In this document: one piece after another, positions 17,245 to 26,221 of the stretch
How the letters are laid out: every line of letters begins with the position of its first letter
Numbering within the stretch: the stretch's first letter is position 1
Source: Mangrovibacter phragmitis
Lineage (GTDB): Bacteria > Pseudomonadota > Gammaproteobacteria > Enterobacterales > Enterobacteriaceae
Length of the DNA stretch: 64,000 nt
NCBI RefSeq assembly: GCF_001655675.1
Contig: NZ_LYRP01000001.1
Coordinates: 558,001-622,000, forward strand
Reading direction: 5' to 3'
Made by a program: the position numbers and the translations under genes
The notes under the pieces: model-generated
What the model was told of the DNA's origin: nothing
Databases searched by the model: none
The model's input: only the letters and a program-made list of their open reading frames with translations

Positions 17245-18111
17245 TTATTGCAGCAGAGACAGTGCACTCTGCGGTACCTGGTTGGCTTTGGACAGCACGT
17301 TGGTACCAGCCTGTTGCAGAATCTGCGCGCGGCTCATGTTGGATACTTCAGTTGCGTAATCGGCATCCTGGATACGAGACTGTGCAGCAGACAGGTTAGT
17401 CACAGTGTCATTCAGGTTGCTGATAGTTGAATCGAAGCGGTTCTGGATAGCACCGAGGTCGGAACGTTGGGTATCCACAGCCTTGATTGCTGCGTCGATA
17501 TCTGCCAGGACGCTGCTGGACATAACGTCGAAGCCATTTACGCTCACGCTACGGCTGGTAACGATGCTGCTGGTAGTACCCGCAGTTGCCGTAGAGGTGT
17601 ATTTGTTCCAGCCAGAGTTGCTGTTGATAGTGATACCGATAGTTTCACCATCGTTAGCACCCACCTGGATATTAACAGTAAGCGAACCAGAAGTGTTAGA
17701 CAGGATTTTGATGCCGTTAAACTGGGTCTGGCTGGCAACGCGGTTAATTTCTTCCAGACGTTGGTTAACTTCAGACTGGATAGAGTCGATGTCTGAAGAA
17801 GAGTTAGTACCGTTCTGTGCCTGAACAGCCAGTTCACGAATACGTTGTAAGTTGTTGTTTATCTCATCCAGTGAACCTTCAGCGGTCTGCGCCAGAGAGA
17901 TACCGTCGTTCGCGTTACGAGAAGCCTGAGTCAGGCCGTTGATGTTAGACTGGAAGCGGTTAGCAATTGCTTCACCAGCTGCATCGTCTTTTGCGCTGTT
18001 GATACGCAGACCAGAAGACAGACGCTCGATAGCGGTGCTCAGTGCAGCCTGTGATTTGTTCAGGTTGTTCTGAGTAGTCAATGACATCAGGTTAGTATTG
18101 ATGACTGCCAT
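17245..18111 (-). CDS. fliC: Flagellin, short form without the variable domains
   Basis: This is the filament subunit, only 288 aa against about 500 in E. coli. The N-terminal D0/D1 (MAVINTNLMSLTTQNNLNKS, SGLRINSAKDDAAGEAIANR) and C-terminal D1/D0 (AAQSRIQDADYATEVSNMSR, ending QSALSLLQ) are well conserved. The centre is a short Thr/Ser-rich stretch of about 60 residues with no D2/D3 domain, where surface modification could be placed. There is no frameshift; the frame is clean from start to stop, so the short form is genuine. Expression is from the sigma-28 promoter at 18185-18211, and a terminator follows. The neighbouring island probably modifies this protein; that is inference. Confidence 0.97.
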   Translation of the reverse strand: MAVINTNLMSLTTQNNLNKSQAALSTAIERLSSGLRINSAKDDAAGEAIANRFQSNINGLTQASRNANDGISLAQTAEGSLDEINNNLQRIRELAVQAQNGTNSSSDIDSIQSEVNQRLEEINRVASQTQFNGIKILSNTSGSLTVNIQVGANDGETIGITINSNSGWNKYTSTATAGTTSSIVTSRSVSVNGFDVMSSSVLADIDAAIKAVDTQRSDLGAIQNRFDSTISNLNDTVTNLSAAQSRIQDADYATEVSNMSRAQILQQAGTNVLSKANQVPQSALSLLQ

Positions 18112-18184
18112 AATTATTTTCCTTCATGAAATTGGGTCTAGGTTCGGTGCCTAACACTTGCGGCGTCTCTCACCGTCAACAAGG

Positions 18185-18211
18185 GTATCGGCGCACTTGC
18201 TGGCAACTTTA
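18185..18211 (-). promoter_or_regulatory. Sigma-28 promoter of fliC
   Basis: On the minus strand TAAAGTTG, 11 bases, then GCCGATAC: 14 of 16 positions of the FliA consensus. It stands about 74 bases before the fliC ATG. Confidence 0.92.
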
Positions 18212-18460
18212 GAAATTTAGATCAAAAAAAATCATTTAATTGATTTATAAAGACTTATTTAATAAAAAAACACCGAGCCATTACTATTTTTCTACTAGGA
18301 ATAATCCTGGAGAATTGACTGACAAATAACATAACGGAAATTATTTTTTTCTTTAATATAGGTCTTTCCAGATTTATGATTACGCAACTGGTCGGACAAT
18401 CCCGCTATTAGCCACCTTCCCTGCCTTCTTTTCTGCGCATTATTTTTCTTTTTCGTACTG

Positions 18461-18487
18461 TAAACTTTTCTCATTCGGTGCCGATAT
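18461..18487 (+). promoter_or_regulatory. Sigma-28 promoter of fliDST
   Basis: TAAACTTT, 11 bases, then GCCGATAT: a near-consensus FliA promoter, 36 bases before the fliD ATG. The 412 bases between fliC and fliD are otherwise AT-rich and hold no gene. Confidence 0.92.
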
Positions 18488-18522
18488 GAGTCAGGACGAC
18501 CATTGCTATAAAGGGAAAACCA

Positions 18523-19953
18523 ATGACCACTATCAGTAACCTGGGGGTTGGCTCAGGCTTGGACCTGTCAACCCTGTATGACAACCTGCAAGCAGCAGAA
18601 GAAACCAAGCTGACCACCATTACTGATCAGCAAACTAAATACCAGTCACAGTTAAGCGCTTATGGTAAAATTCAAAGTGCTCTGACTTCGTTGCAGACGG
18701 CATCCGCGGCATTGGCAAAGTCAAGCACCTGGAATTCAACCTCGGTTAGCAGTACTAATACAGCTTTCAGTGCTACCACAACAAGTGATGCGACTGTAGG
18801 TAACTACACAATGAATGTCCAGCAACTGGCAAAAGGCCAGGTGCTGATGAGCGGATCATTCAGCAGCAACAGTACTCAACTGGGAGGAACAACAGGAACC
18901 ACCAGAACCCTGACAATTACTCAGGCGGATACTGAGACACCCCTGACGGTGACATTATCAGATTCCGATACCACCCTGACGGGTATTGCCAGTGCAATTA
19001 ACAAGGCAAATGGCAATGTCACGGCAACAATTGTCAAAGCAAATGATGGCGATTACCGCCTGATGCTAAGTTCGAAAACAACTGGTGCAGATTCCGCAAT
19101 GACTGTTGCTGTAACAGGTGACGATACATTGCAGGCAGCAATCGGCTATGACTCCAGCACCAGCAGCGGTGCCCTCTCGGTGCAAACAACTGCACAAGAT
19201 GCCATCGTCACCGTTAATGGGGTGAGTGTACAGCGTGATTCCAACACCATCAGTGATGCCCTGCCTGGTGTAACACTGACACTGAATTCAGTAAGTTCAT
19301 CAGATGAAACGCTGACTGTAGCGCGAGCCACTGATAGTAACAAAACAGCGATTAATAACTGGGTAACTGCATACAACTCTCTGCAAACGACGCTGGCCAG
19401 TGTGACTAAGTATGTTGCTGTTGATGTTGGCGCAGATAGCCAGTCAACCCAGAATGGTGCGTTAGTAGGTGACTCGAATGTGCGAACCATCCAAACTCAG
19501 CTACGAAATCTGTTGAGTACTGCACAAAGTGGCACTTATGCAATTATGGCACAACTGGGTGTGACGCAGGATCCGTCTACCGGTCAGCTAGAAGTTGATG
19601 ATGACAAACTGACTTCTGCTCTGAGTAGTAATCCAGATGCTGTTACGAGTTACTTCGTTGGCGATGGTTCAACCACTGGTTTTGCCACCCAAATGAACAA
19701 TACATTGACCAGTATGTTAAGCACTACCACTGGCAGTACTGGCATTATCCAGAATGCTGAAGACAGTATTAATAACATTCTCAGTACACTGAGTGACCGT
19801 TATGATTCAATGCAGGCAACTATTGATGCAACAATGGCGCGTTATAAAGCACAGTTTACTGCGCTGGATACCCTGATGAGCCAGCTTAACGCGACGTCAA
19901 GCTACCTGACATCGCAATTCTCCAGTTCATCGTCGTCATCCAGCTCAAGTTAA
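18523..19953 (+). CDS. fliD: Flagellar filament cap protein
   Basis: FliD forms the pentameric cap that folds exported flagellin at the filament tip. At 476 aa it keeps the N-terminal D0/D1 (LGVGSGLDLSTLYDNLQAAE) and the C-terminal coiled coil (AEDSINNILSTLSDRYDSM, ending near YLTSQF). An odd feature is the end: ten serines in a row follow QF, spelled with mixed TCN and AGN codons, where E. coli and Salmonella proteins have a short non-repetitive tail. The mixed codons argue against simple slippage. AGGGAAAACC precedes the ATG. It is first gene of fliD-fliS-fliT, driven by the sigma-28 promoter at 18461. Confidence 0.96.
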   Translation: MTTISNLGVGSGLDLSTLYDNLQAAEETKLTTITDQQTKYQSQLSAYGKIQSALTSLQTASAALAKSSTWNSTSVSSTNTAFSATTTSDATVGNYTMNVQQLAKGQVLMSGSFSSNSTQLGGTTGTTRTLTITQADTETPLTVTLSDSDTTLTGIASAINKANGNVTATIVKANDGDYRLMLSSKTTGADSAMTVAVTGDDTLQAAIGYDSSTSSGALSVQTTAQDAIVTVNGVSVQRDSNTISDALPGVTLTLNSVSSSDETLTVARATDSNKTAINNWVTAYNSLQTTLASVTKYVAVDVGADSQSTQNGALVGDSNVRTIQTQLRNLLSTAQSGTYAIMAQLGVTQDPSTGQLEVDDDKLTSALSSNPDAVTSYFVGDGSTTGFATQMNNTLTSMLSTTTGSTGIIQNAEDSINNILSTLSDRYDSMQATIDATMARYKAQFTALDTLMSQLNATSSYLTSQFSSSSSSSSSS

Positions 19954-19987
19954 AACTGATACATTTATTCGGCCGTGAGGATGTGTT

Positions 19988-20398
19988 ATGTACAATCGAA
20001 CTGGTGTTAAGGCCTACCAAACGGTTAGCCTTGAAAGCGCGGTGATGAGCGCCAGCCCACACCAGCTTATTGTTATGCTTTTCGATGGCGCGCTGAGCGC
20101 CCTCGTTAGAGCAAAACTATTTATGGAGCAAGGTGCTATTCCTGAAAAAGGTAAGGCACTTTCCCATGCCATCAATATTATTGATTCAGGGCTTAAAACC
20201 GCTCTGGATACAAGTGAAGAAGATGAGCTGACCACCAACCTTATTGCTCTTTATGACTACATGGTTCGCCGGTTACTACACGCGAACTTACGTAACGATA
20301 TCGCAGCGATCGAAGAAGTTGAGCGGTTACTCGGAAATATTGCCGATGCATGGAAGCAAGTAAAACCATCCTATCAACCACTCCAGGGTGCCAGCTAA
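19988..20398 (+). CDS. fliS: Flagellin export chaperone FliS
   Basis: FliS binds the C-terminal D0 helix of flagellin, prevents early polymerisation and delivers it to FlhA. The 136-residue helical protein begins MYNRTGVKAYQTVSLESAV and carries SPHQLIVMLFDGAL, both hallmarks of the family. GTGAGGATGT lies before the ATG. Its stop TAA shares one base with the ATG of fliT. Because flagellin here may be modified in the cytoplasm, FliS and the GT41 enzyme would meet the same substrate. Confidence 0.96.
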   Translation: MYNRTGVKAYQTVSLESAVMSASPHQLIVMLFDGALSALVRAKLFMEQGAIPEKGKALSHAINIIDSGLKTALDTSEEDELTTNLIALYDYMVRRLLHANLRNDIAAIEEVERLLGNIADAWKQVKPSYQPLQGAS

Positions 20399-20760
20399 TG
20401 ACCACCACCAACTCATCCCTTACTCTTTGGCATGCATTACATGCCTTGAGCAAAACCATGCTCAACCTCGCCCATGAAGGAAAATGGGATGAGTTGATTG
20501 AACATGAAATCAAATATGTTCAATTAGTTGAAAATATAGCTAAAAACCCAATACAATCAGACCAAGTTTACCTGGTTGAGGAAGCAAAACAATTACTACG
20601 TGAAATTCTCGAAAACGAAGACAGGTTGAAGAGCCTACTGCAAAGCAGAATGGGTGAATTACGCAAATTAATTAGCCAAACAAGCACACAAAAGTCACTG
20701 GCAACAACATACGGAAAGTTATCACACAACATTCTGATTCCGACAAACTTTAACCAGTAG
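20398..20760 (+). CDS. fliT: FliT, FliD chaperone and FlhDC regulator
   Basis: FliT is the export chaperone of the cap protein FliD. When free, it binds FlhDC and lowers class 2 transcription in Salmonella. The ATG at 20398 overlaps the fliS stop (TAATG) and gives 120 aa, the family size. A longer frame from 20350 only adds codons within fliS. The protein is helical (LTLWHALHALSKTMLNLA) and divergent from E. coli in its C-terminal part. Order and size make the call firm. A hairpin follows at 20786. Confidence 0.9.
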   Translation: MTTTNSSLTLWHALHALSKTMLNLAHEGKWDELIEHEIKYVQLVENIAKNPIQSDQVYLVEEAKQLLREILENEDRLKSLLQSRMGELRKLISQTSTQKSLATTYGKLSHNILIPTNFNQ

Positions 20761-20785
20761 ACACAAAACTGTGCCAGTTGTGATC

Positions 20786-20814
20786 AACCAGAAAGCGCAC
20801 TACGCTTTCTGGTT
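20786..20814. terminator. Hairpin between convergent fliT and yedD
   Basis: A perfect 12-bp stem (AACCAGAAAGCG with CGCTTTCTGGTT) with a 5-base loop. T runs are poor on both strands, but the position between convergent genes fits a shared terminator. Confidence 0.7.
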
Positions 20815-20832
20815 ACTATCATGTAAGCTGTT

Positions 20833-21258
20833 TCAGTAAGCACTACCAGTACTTAACAGTGGCAGTTTATCAATTGCGGCCTGGCACTCAACAGTGGGTT
20901 TAGCCACACGTTTTAGCTTCATACCCGCATAATCCAGTTGCTCACCATTCTGTTTCACAGAATAAACATCGCGTTTCTGCGTAACGTTATACAGAGCATC
21001 ATCACGCTGCATCAGCTTGCCGGGCTCAGCTATCACCCGTTGCCACTGGCGGCAATCCAGGGTATCGCCATCGCGTGTCACAACCAGGCTGGCAATCGCT
21101 TCCGGGCTTACCATTTCAGACTGCGGCCCTTCAGACTGCCAGTAGCCCACCAGCCACTGGGGCGCGGGGGCTTTAACCACTTTGGTATAATCATCAACCT
21201 GAACGCAACCGGCAAGCATAAGTGCAGCGATAGCGGGTAACAGTGTGATTTTTTTCAT
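20833..21258 (-). CDS. yedD: YedD-like lipoprotein
   Basis: This is a small outer-envelope lipoprotein of about 141 aa. The signal ends in a lipobox LAGC (LPAIAALMLAGC), and Q/V/D residues follow the cysteine, without an aspartate at +2, so outer-membrane sorting is expected. The body shares APAPQWLVGYWQ, VSPEAIASLVVT and GDTLDCRQWQRVIA with E. coli YedD. I use the ATG at 21258, preceded by GGGAAAT; another ATG lies one codon upstream and a GTG at 21270. The function is unknown. It sits after fliT as in E. coli, while the usual yedE-yedF pair is missing. Confidence 0.9.
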   Translation of the reverse strand: MKKITLLPAIAALMLAGCVQVDDYTKVVKAPAPQWLVGYWQSEGPQSEMVSPEAIASLVVTRDGDTLDCRQWQRVIAEPGKLMQRDDALYNVTQKRDVYSVKQNGEQLDYAGMKLKRVAKPTVECQAAIDKLPLLSTGSAY

Positions 21259-21351
21259 CATATTTCCCACATAAAAGAGAGTGCGTGTATTCTGGCACTA
21301 ACCTGCAACGGATACCAGCCTGCTGCCTAACCACACTCTTACCGCCACACG

Positions 21352-21924
21352 TTATTCACGTTTCACTGGCATAAACTGGCGCAGGCCAAAATGCAGTAAC
21401 CCCATCGCACCATGAGCAAAGATATAGACCTCTATCAGGCCGGTTAAAAATTTATGCCAGTGGATGACATTGAAGCCAACAGTGTACCCCATCAGATACA
21501 GCGCCACGCCAGTAGCGCCAGACAGCGCCACTAACAACAACGCACCTATGCCTAACCCCTGAACAGTGGCGGGTATCCCTCCTGGAGCTGTCTCAGGCAG
21601 ACGAAATTTCGCCAGGGTGCGTAAATCCGCAATAATTCCAGAAAAATCGCCCAGCAGCCAGGCAAAATAATAGCGAAAACCGCGCAGCGCCAGAACATAA
21701 AACAGTATTGCAAACCCCAGAATCACCAGTATGGAACCGGCAATAATGTGCATCCAGGTAGATAAAAATACCAGTAACCCGGCACTCACATCAGTTATTG
21801 CATCTAGCTGAGTCGCATTGCTGTTTATTATTTGCGCTACAACCAGAACTGCTATCAAAATATGTATTACCCGCAATAACCGGGGCTGTGTTTCACCAAG
21901 GTAATGCCAGAATGTCCGTAACAT
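21352..21924 (-). CDS. Cytochrome b561-type membrane protein
   Basis: This is a 190-residue inner-membrane protein with hydrophobic helices near 15-35, 52-80, 120-145 and 150-180. Histidines suited to heme b ligation occur in LRVIHILIAV, WMHIIAGSIL, IHWHKFLTGL and FAHGAMGLLHF. This matches the cytochrome b561/Ni-Fe-hydrogenase b-type family that passes electrons from or to the quinone pool. The start has GAGG 7 bases upstream. Its electron donor is not encoded next to it. It stands alone between yedD and fliE and is not flagellar; I cannot give a specific role. Confidence 0.75.
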   Translation of the reverse strand: MLRTFWHYLGETQPRLLRVIHILIAVLVVAQIINSNATQLDAITDVSAGLLVFLSTWMHIIAGSILVILGFAILFYVLALRGFRYYFAWLLGDFSGIIADLRTLAKFRLPETAPGGIPATVQGLGIGALLLVALSGATGVALYLMGYTVGFNVIHWHKFLTGLIEVYIFAHGAMGLLHFGLRQFMPVKRE

Positions 21925-22245
21925 TGTCGTGCCTCATCATGCTCTTATTGTGTGTAGAGAGTGACGCAATAAACTTAAAATAAACTTAGCACTCGATGAA
22001 ATTATCCAACCTGGTTTCTTTTCAAACAGATAAGCCAGTAAATGGGGGAAGATACAGAGTTTGTGTGTGTTTCACTGGGAGTGCTAAGAGGACTTCTACG
22101 GCAGGAATGATAACTTTGCATCTGGTGCTATAACAGATTAAATATGCAGAAGAGGCATTGACATAAGACGAATAAAATACCGGGAAGGTAACAGCCACCA
22201 TGCGTGTCGCACCTGCCCGATATGCTATGCCGGTATCGCTGAATA
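21925..22245. other. Intergenic region between the b561-like gene and fliE
   Basis: About 320 bases. A distant inverted repeat (ATACCGG near 22176 and CCGGTAT near 22231) might close the fliE transcript, but the loop is about 50 bases. I see no gene. Confidence 0.4.
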
Positions 22246-22566
22246 CTACACCTGCATGGACATGATATCCTGGTAGGCTGACACCAGCTTGTTACGCACC
22301 TGAACGCCCATTTGCAAAGAAATATTGGCTTTTTGCGCATCCACCATCACGTCATTCAGTGCCACGCCTGGCGTACCCAACTCAAATTTTTGATACTGAG
22401 CGCGGGCGGCATTCTGTGTGTCACTGATACGGTCCAGCGCAGACTTCAATTCACCAGCAAAACTGACGCCACCGTTTTGTGCCGTGGTGTCCACATCTTT
22501 GTTTTCCGCGGCGATGGCAGTGGCCTGAAGCTGCTGCAATACGCTTTCGATGCCCTGAATTGCCAT
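22246..22566 (-). CDS. fliE: Flagellar hook-basal body complex protein FliE
   Basis: FliE links the MS ring to the proximal rod and is the first exported rod protein. At 106 aa it matches the family: [17 protein letters not shown] at the N-terminus, [16 protein letters not shown], and the C-terminal helix [26 protein letters not shown] lies 7 bases before the ATG. It is divergent from fliF across 229 bases, where FlhDC-dependent class 2 promoters are expected; I did not recognise clear FlhDC boxes by eye. Confidence 0.96.
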   Translation of the reverse strand: MAIQGIESVLQQLQATAIAAENKDVDTTAQNGGVSFAGELKSALDRISDTQNAARAQYQKFELGTPGVALNDVMVDAQKANISLQMGVQVRNKLVSAYQDIMSMQV

Positions 22567-22795
22567 GACTGACTCCTGATTACCTTTATGAGTGTTGGCA
22601 AGACTAACATGAGAGCCTGAAGATAAAAGCGCTAAATAACGTCAAAAAGTTCAGCTTATTGAGGCATCGAATTCCCCATAAACGCAAATAATAACATAGC
22701 CATTATTGTGGAACTTTTGTCGTGTTGCCGACCCGGGAGTTTGCTTTGTTTTATTACTCGAATAACTTTGACACCGCTGAGAAGAGAGGCGAGCA

Positions 22796-24508
22796 ATGAA
22801 TGCCACAACCTCCACTCAATCGCCGCAAGCCAAACCTCTCGAATGGCTTAACCGCCTGCGTGCCAATCCAAGGCTCCCCTTGATTGTTGCAGCGAGTACC
22901 GCTATCGCGATTGTGGTTGCATTGATTTTATGGGCAAAAACCACGAACTACAGTGTCTTATTCAGTAACGTTTCCAACGAAGATGGCGGAGCCATCATTA
23001 CACAGTTAACCCAGATGAATGTCCCTTACCGCTTTGCGGATAATGGTTCTGCGATTCTGGTGCCAGAAGATAAAGTGTACGACTTGCGGTTACGCCTGGC
23101 TCAGCAAGGCTTACCCAGAGGTGGTGCTGTCGGATTTGAGTTGCTGGACAACGAGAAATTTGGCATCAGCCAGTTCAGTGAACAAATCAACTACCAGCGC
23201 GCCCTTGAAGGCGAACTGGCACGCACTATTGAAACACTTGGCCCGGTGAAAAGCGCCCGTATCCACCTTGCCATGCCAAAACCATCTTTATTTGTTCGCG
23301 AACAAAAATCCCCCTCTGCGTCAGTCACATTAAACCTCGAACCCGGACGTGCGCTGGATGATGGGCAAATTAATGCTATCGTTCATATCGTTTCCAGTGC
23401 TGTTGCCGGTATGCCGCCAGGCAATGTCACTATTGTTGACCAGGCAGGGCATTTATTGACCCGTTCAGACACCTCTGGCCGGGGTCTGAATGATGAACAG
23501 TTAAAATATGCCAGTGAAGTTGAAAGCCGTGTTCAACAACGAATTGAAGCTATCCTTGGTCCAATCGTCGGTAGCCGCAATGTTCATGCTCAGGTTTCTG
23601 CTCAAATTGATTTCAATGCCAAAGAACAGACTCAGGAGCAATACGGTCCGAACACGAATCCGGCACAACAAGCGATTCGTTCTCAGCAATTGAATAACAA
23701 CGTACAGTTGGGTGGTTCATCTGTGGGCGGTGTACCTGGCGCTTTGTCTAACCAGCCAGCGCCTGCCAATAGTGCGCCTATCGCGACACAGAATAATGCG
23801 CAAAATACGCAACAGGCTGGTCAGACCGGCGCAAATGCGCAGACGAATGCACAGAATGGTCAAACAGCATCAACCAATAACCAGGTTGTGCCAAGTAATA
23901 CCACGCATGATGAAACCACGAATTACGAAGTTGACCGCACCATCCTGCACACCAAAATGAATATTGGTGATATTCAACGCTTGTCTGTTGCTGTCGTCGT
24001 AAACTATAAAACAGCCGCAGATGGCAAATCATTGCCACTGACTGCTGAGCAACTGAAGCAAATCGAGGATCTGACCCGCGAAGCAATGGGTTACTCCGCC
24101 AAACGTGGCGATACCGTTAACGTAGTTAACTCGCCATTCACGGCACCAGACAACAGTGCGGATAATATTCCGTTCTGGAAAACACCAGCCTTTATTAACC
24201 AATGTCTGGAAGCTGGTCGCTGGCTGCTGATTGCTCTGATTGCATGGATTCTGTGGCGTAAAATGGTACGGCCACATGTCGTGCGCCGTCAGGAAGCGAT
24301 TAAAGCTGCGCAAGAACGTGCCCGTCAGCTTGAAGAAGAGGATAAATCAGTCACGGTTACCCTCAGTAAAGATGAGCAACAGTCTCAGCGCCGCAATAAT
24401 CAGCGCCTGAGTGCTGAAGTAATGAGTCAACGTATTCGCGAAATGTCCGATAACGATCCACGAGTGGTGGCCCTTGTTATCCGTCAGTGGATGGGGAATG
24501 AACTATGA
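22796..24508 (+). CDS. fliF: Flagellar MS-ring protein FliF
   Basis: FliF forms the MS ring in the inner membrane, the base of the basal body. The 570-residue protein has transmembrane helices near 33-52 and 455-475, PilI/secretin-like ring-building motifs between, and a cytoplasmic FliG-binding tail ([20 protein letters not shown]). A linker at about 317-372 is rich in Asn, Gln and Ala (for example [17 protein letters not shown]), a feature also present but shorter in E. coli. AGAGGCGAG precedes the ATG. The stop overlaps the fliG start by 4 bases (ATGA). Confidence 0.97.
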   Translation: MNATTSTQSPQAKPLEWLNRLRANPRLPLIVAASTAIAIVVALILWAKTTNYSVLFSNVSNEDGGAIITQLTQMNVPYRFADNGSAILVPEDKVYDLRLRLAQQGLPRGGAVGFELLDNEKFGISQFSEQINYQRALEGELARTIETLGPVKSARIHLAMPKPSLFVREQKSPSASVTLNLEPGRALDDGQINAIVHIVSSAVAGMPPGNVTIVDQAGHLLTRSDTSGRGLNDEQLKYASEVESRVQQRIEAILGPIVGSRNVHAQVSAQIDFNAKEQTQEQYGPNTNPAQQAIRSQQLNNNVQLGGSSVGGVPGALSNQPAPANSAPIATQNNAQNTQQAGQTGANAQTNAQNGQTASTNNQVVPSNTTHDETTNYEVDRTILHTKMNIGDIQRLSVAVVVNYKTAADGKSLPLTAEQLKQIEDLTREAMGYSAKRGDTVNVVNSPFTAPDNSADNIPFWKTPAFINQCLEAGRWLLIALIAWILWRKMVRPHVVRRQEAIKAAQERARQLEEEDKSVTVTLSKDEQQSQRRNNQRLSAEVMSQRIREMSDNDPRVVALVIRQWMGNEL

Positions 24509-25500
24509 GTGATATGACCGGTACTGAAAAAAGCGCCATCTTGCTGATGACCATTGGTGAAGACCGTGCGGCTGAGGTGTTCAAGCACCTCTCTGCGCGG
24601 GAAGTACAACACTTAAGTGCCGCGATGGCGAACATGCGTCAGGTCTCAAATTCGCAGTTAACTGAAGTATTGAAGGAGTTTGAATCCAACGCGGAACAGT
24701 TTGCCGCTCTGAGCATCAACACCAACGACTACCTGCGCTCTGTGCTGGTCAAAGCGCTGGGCGAAGAACGCGCAAGCAGCCTGCTGGAAGATATTCTGGA
24801 AACCCGTGATACGGCTTCCGGCATCGAAACACTGAACTTTATGGAACCACAGAGTGCAGCCGATCTGATTCGCGACGAGCATCCGCAGATTATCGCCACC
24901 ATTCTGGTACACCTCAAACGCGGCCAGGCAGCCGATATTCTTGCCCTGTTCGACGAGCGTATGCGCCATGATGTCATGCTGCGTATCGCCACCTTTGGTG
25001 GCGTACAGCCTGCCGCACTGGCTGAACTGACTGAGGTACTCAATAGCCTGCTCGACGGGCAGAACCTCAAGCGCAGCAAAATGGGCGGCGTGAGAACAGC
25101 AGCAGAAATTATCAACCTGATGAAAACCCAGCACGAAGAAGCTGTCATTGGGGCAGTTCGCGAATTCGATGGCGAACTGGCACAGAAAATTATCGACGAA
25201 ATGTTCCTGTTCGAAAATCTGGTGGAAGTGGACGACCGCAGTATCCAGCGTTTGCTGCAGGAAGTGGAATCCGAATCGCTGCTTATCGCACTGAAAGGCT
25301 CCGAACAGCCATTGCGGGAAAAATTCCTGCGCAACATGTCGCAACGTGCTGCCGATATTCTGCGCGATGATCTGGCCAACCGTGGGCCAGTTCGTCTGTC
25401 TCAGGTGGAAAACGAGCAGAAAGCGATTCTGCTTATTGTTCGCCGCCTGGCCGAATCTGGCGAGATGGTAATAGGCAGCGGAGACGATGCCTATGTCTAA
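24505..25500 (+). CDS. fliG: Flagellar motor switch protein FliG
   Basis: FliG is the C-ring protein that meets the MotA stator and turns torque direction. It has 331 aa. The N-terminal part ([20 protein letters not shown]) binds FliF, the middle bears the EHPQ signature ([15 protein letters not shown]), and the C-terminal charged torque helix reads [20 protein letters not shown]. The only other long frame here lies on the opposite strand and is a codon-bias shadow. It is coupled to fliF and fliH by overlapping starts and stops. Confidence 0.97.
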   Translation: MSDMTGTEKSAILLMTIGEDRAAEVFKHLSAREVQHLSAAMANMRQVSNSQLTEVLKEFESNAEQFAALSINTNDYLRSVLVKALGEERASSLLEDILETRDTASGIETLNFMEPQSAADLIRDEHPQIIATILVHLKRGQAADILALFDERMRHDVMLRIATFGGVQPAALAELTEVLNSLLDGQNLKRSKMGGVRTAAEIINLMKTQHEEAVIGAVREFDGELAQKIIDEMFLFENLVEVDDRSIQRLLQEVESESLLIALKGSEQPLREKFLRNMSQRAADILRDDLANRGPVRLSQVENEQKAILLIVRRLAESGEMVIGSGDDAYV

Positions 25501-26221
25501 GCCTCAACCGAGTTGGCAAGTATGGATGCCAGATGACCTCAACCCTCCAGCCGCAGTCTTTGAAAGCCTGGTGGCGGAAAAAAAGCGTAAGCCGAAACCG
25601 GTTACTGAAAATGAACCGGTCAGCGAACCTGTTCAACCTCAGGAACCTTCGCCAGAAGAGATAATGGCAATGATGCGCGATGCCGCGCGTGAGCAAGGTT
25701 TTAATGCCGGTTACGCTGAAGGCAAACAACAAGGTTTCCAGCAGGGGCACCAGGAAGGCCTGGCCCAGGGCCAGCAGGCGGGAATGGATCAGGCGCTGCA
25801 ACAACAGGAGCCAATTAAAGCGCAGATGCAGCAACTGGTCAGCGAATTCCAGAACACGCTGGATGCCCTCGACAGCGTAATTGCATCCCGGCTGATGCAA
25901 CTCGCACTGGAAGCGGCACGCCAGGTTATCGGGCAGATGCCGGTAGTGGATAACAGTGCGCTGATTAAGCAGATTCAATCCTTGCTGCAACAAGAGCCCA
26001 TGTTCAGTGGTAAACCGATTTTGCGCGTTCACCCAGACGACCTGCAACGTATTGAAGAAATGGTGGGTGCTACACTTAATCTACATGGCTGGCGTTTACG
26101 CGCCGACCCGAGCCTTCACCCGGGAGGTTGTAAAGTCTCTACGGACGAGGGCGATTTAGACGCCAGCGTCGCCACACGTTGGCAAGAATTGTGTCGCCTT
26201 GCGGCGCCCGGAGTATTGTGA
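25493..26221 (+). CDS. fliH: FliH, regulator of the export ATPase
   Basis: FliH binds FliI and tethers it to the C ring and the FlhA/B gate. At 242 aa it has an N-terminal WMPDDLNPP motif like WTPDDLAPP in E. coli. Glycine-zipper repeats follow, typical of FliH ([20 protein letters not shown] and [12 protein letters not shown], about 70-105), then a helical C-terminal half. I prefer the ATG at 25493 (MSKPQPSW) to the one six bases earlier because GGAG is 9 bases away and the length to the WxPDDL motif fits. Both lie within the end of fliG. Confidence 0.93.
   Translation: MSKPQPSWQVWMPDDLNPPAAVFESLVAEKKRKPKPVTENEPVSEPVQPQEPSPEEIMAMMRDAAREQGFNAGYAEGKQQGFQQGHQEGLAQGQQAGMDQALQQQEPIKAQMQQLVSEFQNTLDALDSVIASRLMQLALEAARQVIGQMPVVDNSALIKQIQSLLQQEPMFSGKPILRVHPDDLQRIEEMVGATLNLHGWRLRADPSLHPGGCKVSTDEGDLDASVATRWQELCRLAAPGVL

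Noticed and set aside
24658..25379. Long minus-strand frames opposite fliG
   Set aside because: They mirror the codon bias of fliG, which is clearly the real gene; no ribosome sites or family resemblance.
25433..26047. 204-codon minus-strand frame opposite fliG/fliH
   Set aside because: Shadow of the plus-strand genes; composition (Leu, Arg, Gln, His) is typical of an antisense frame.
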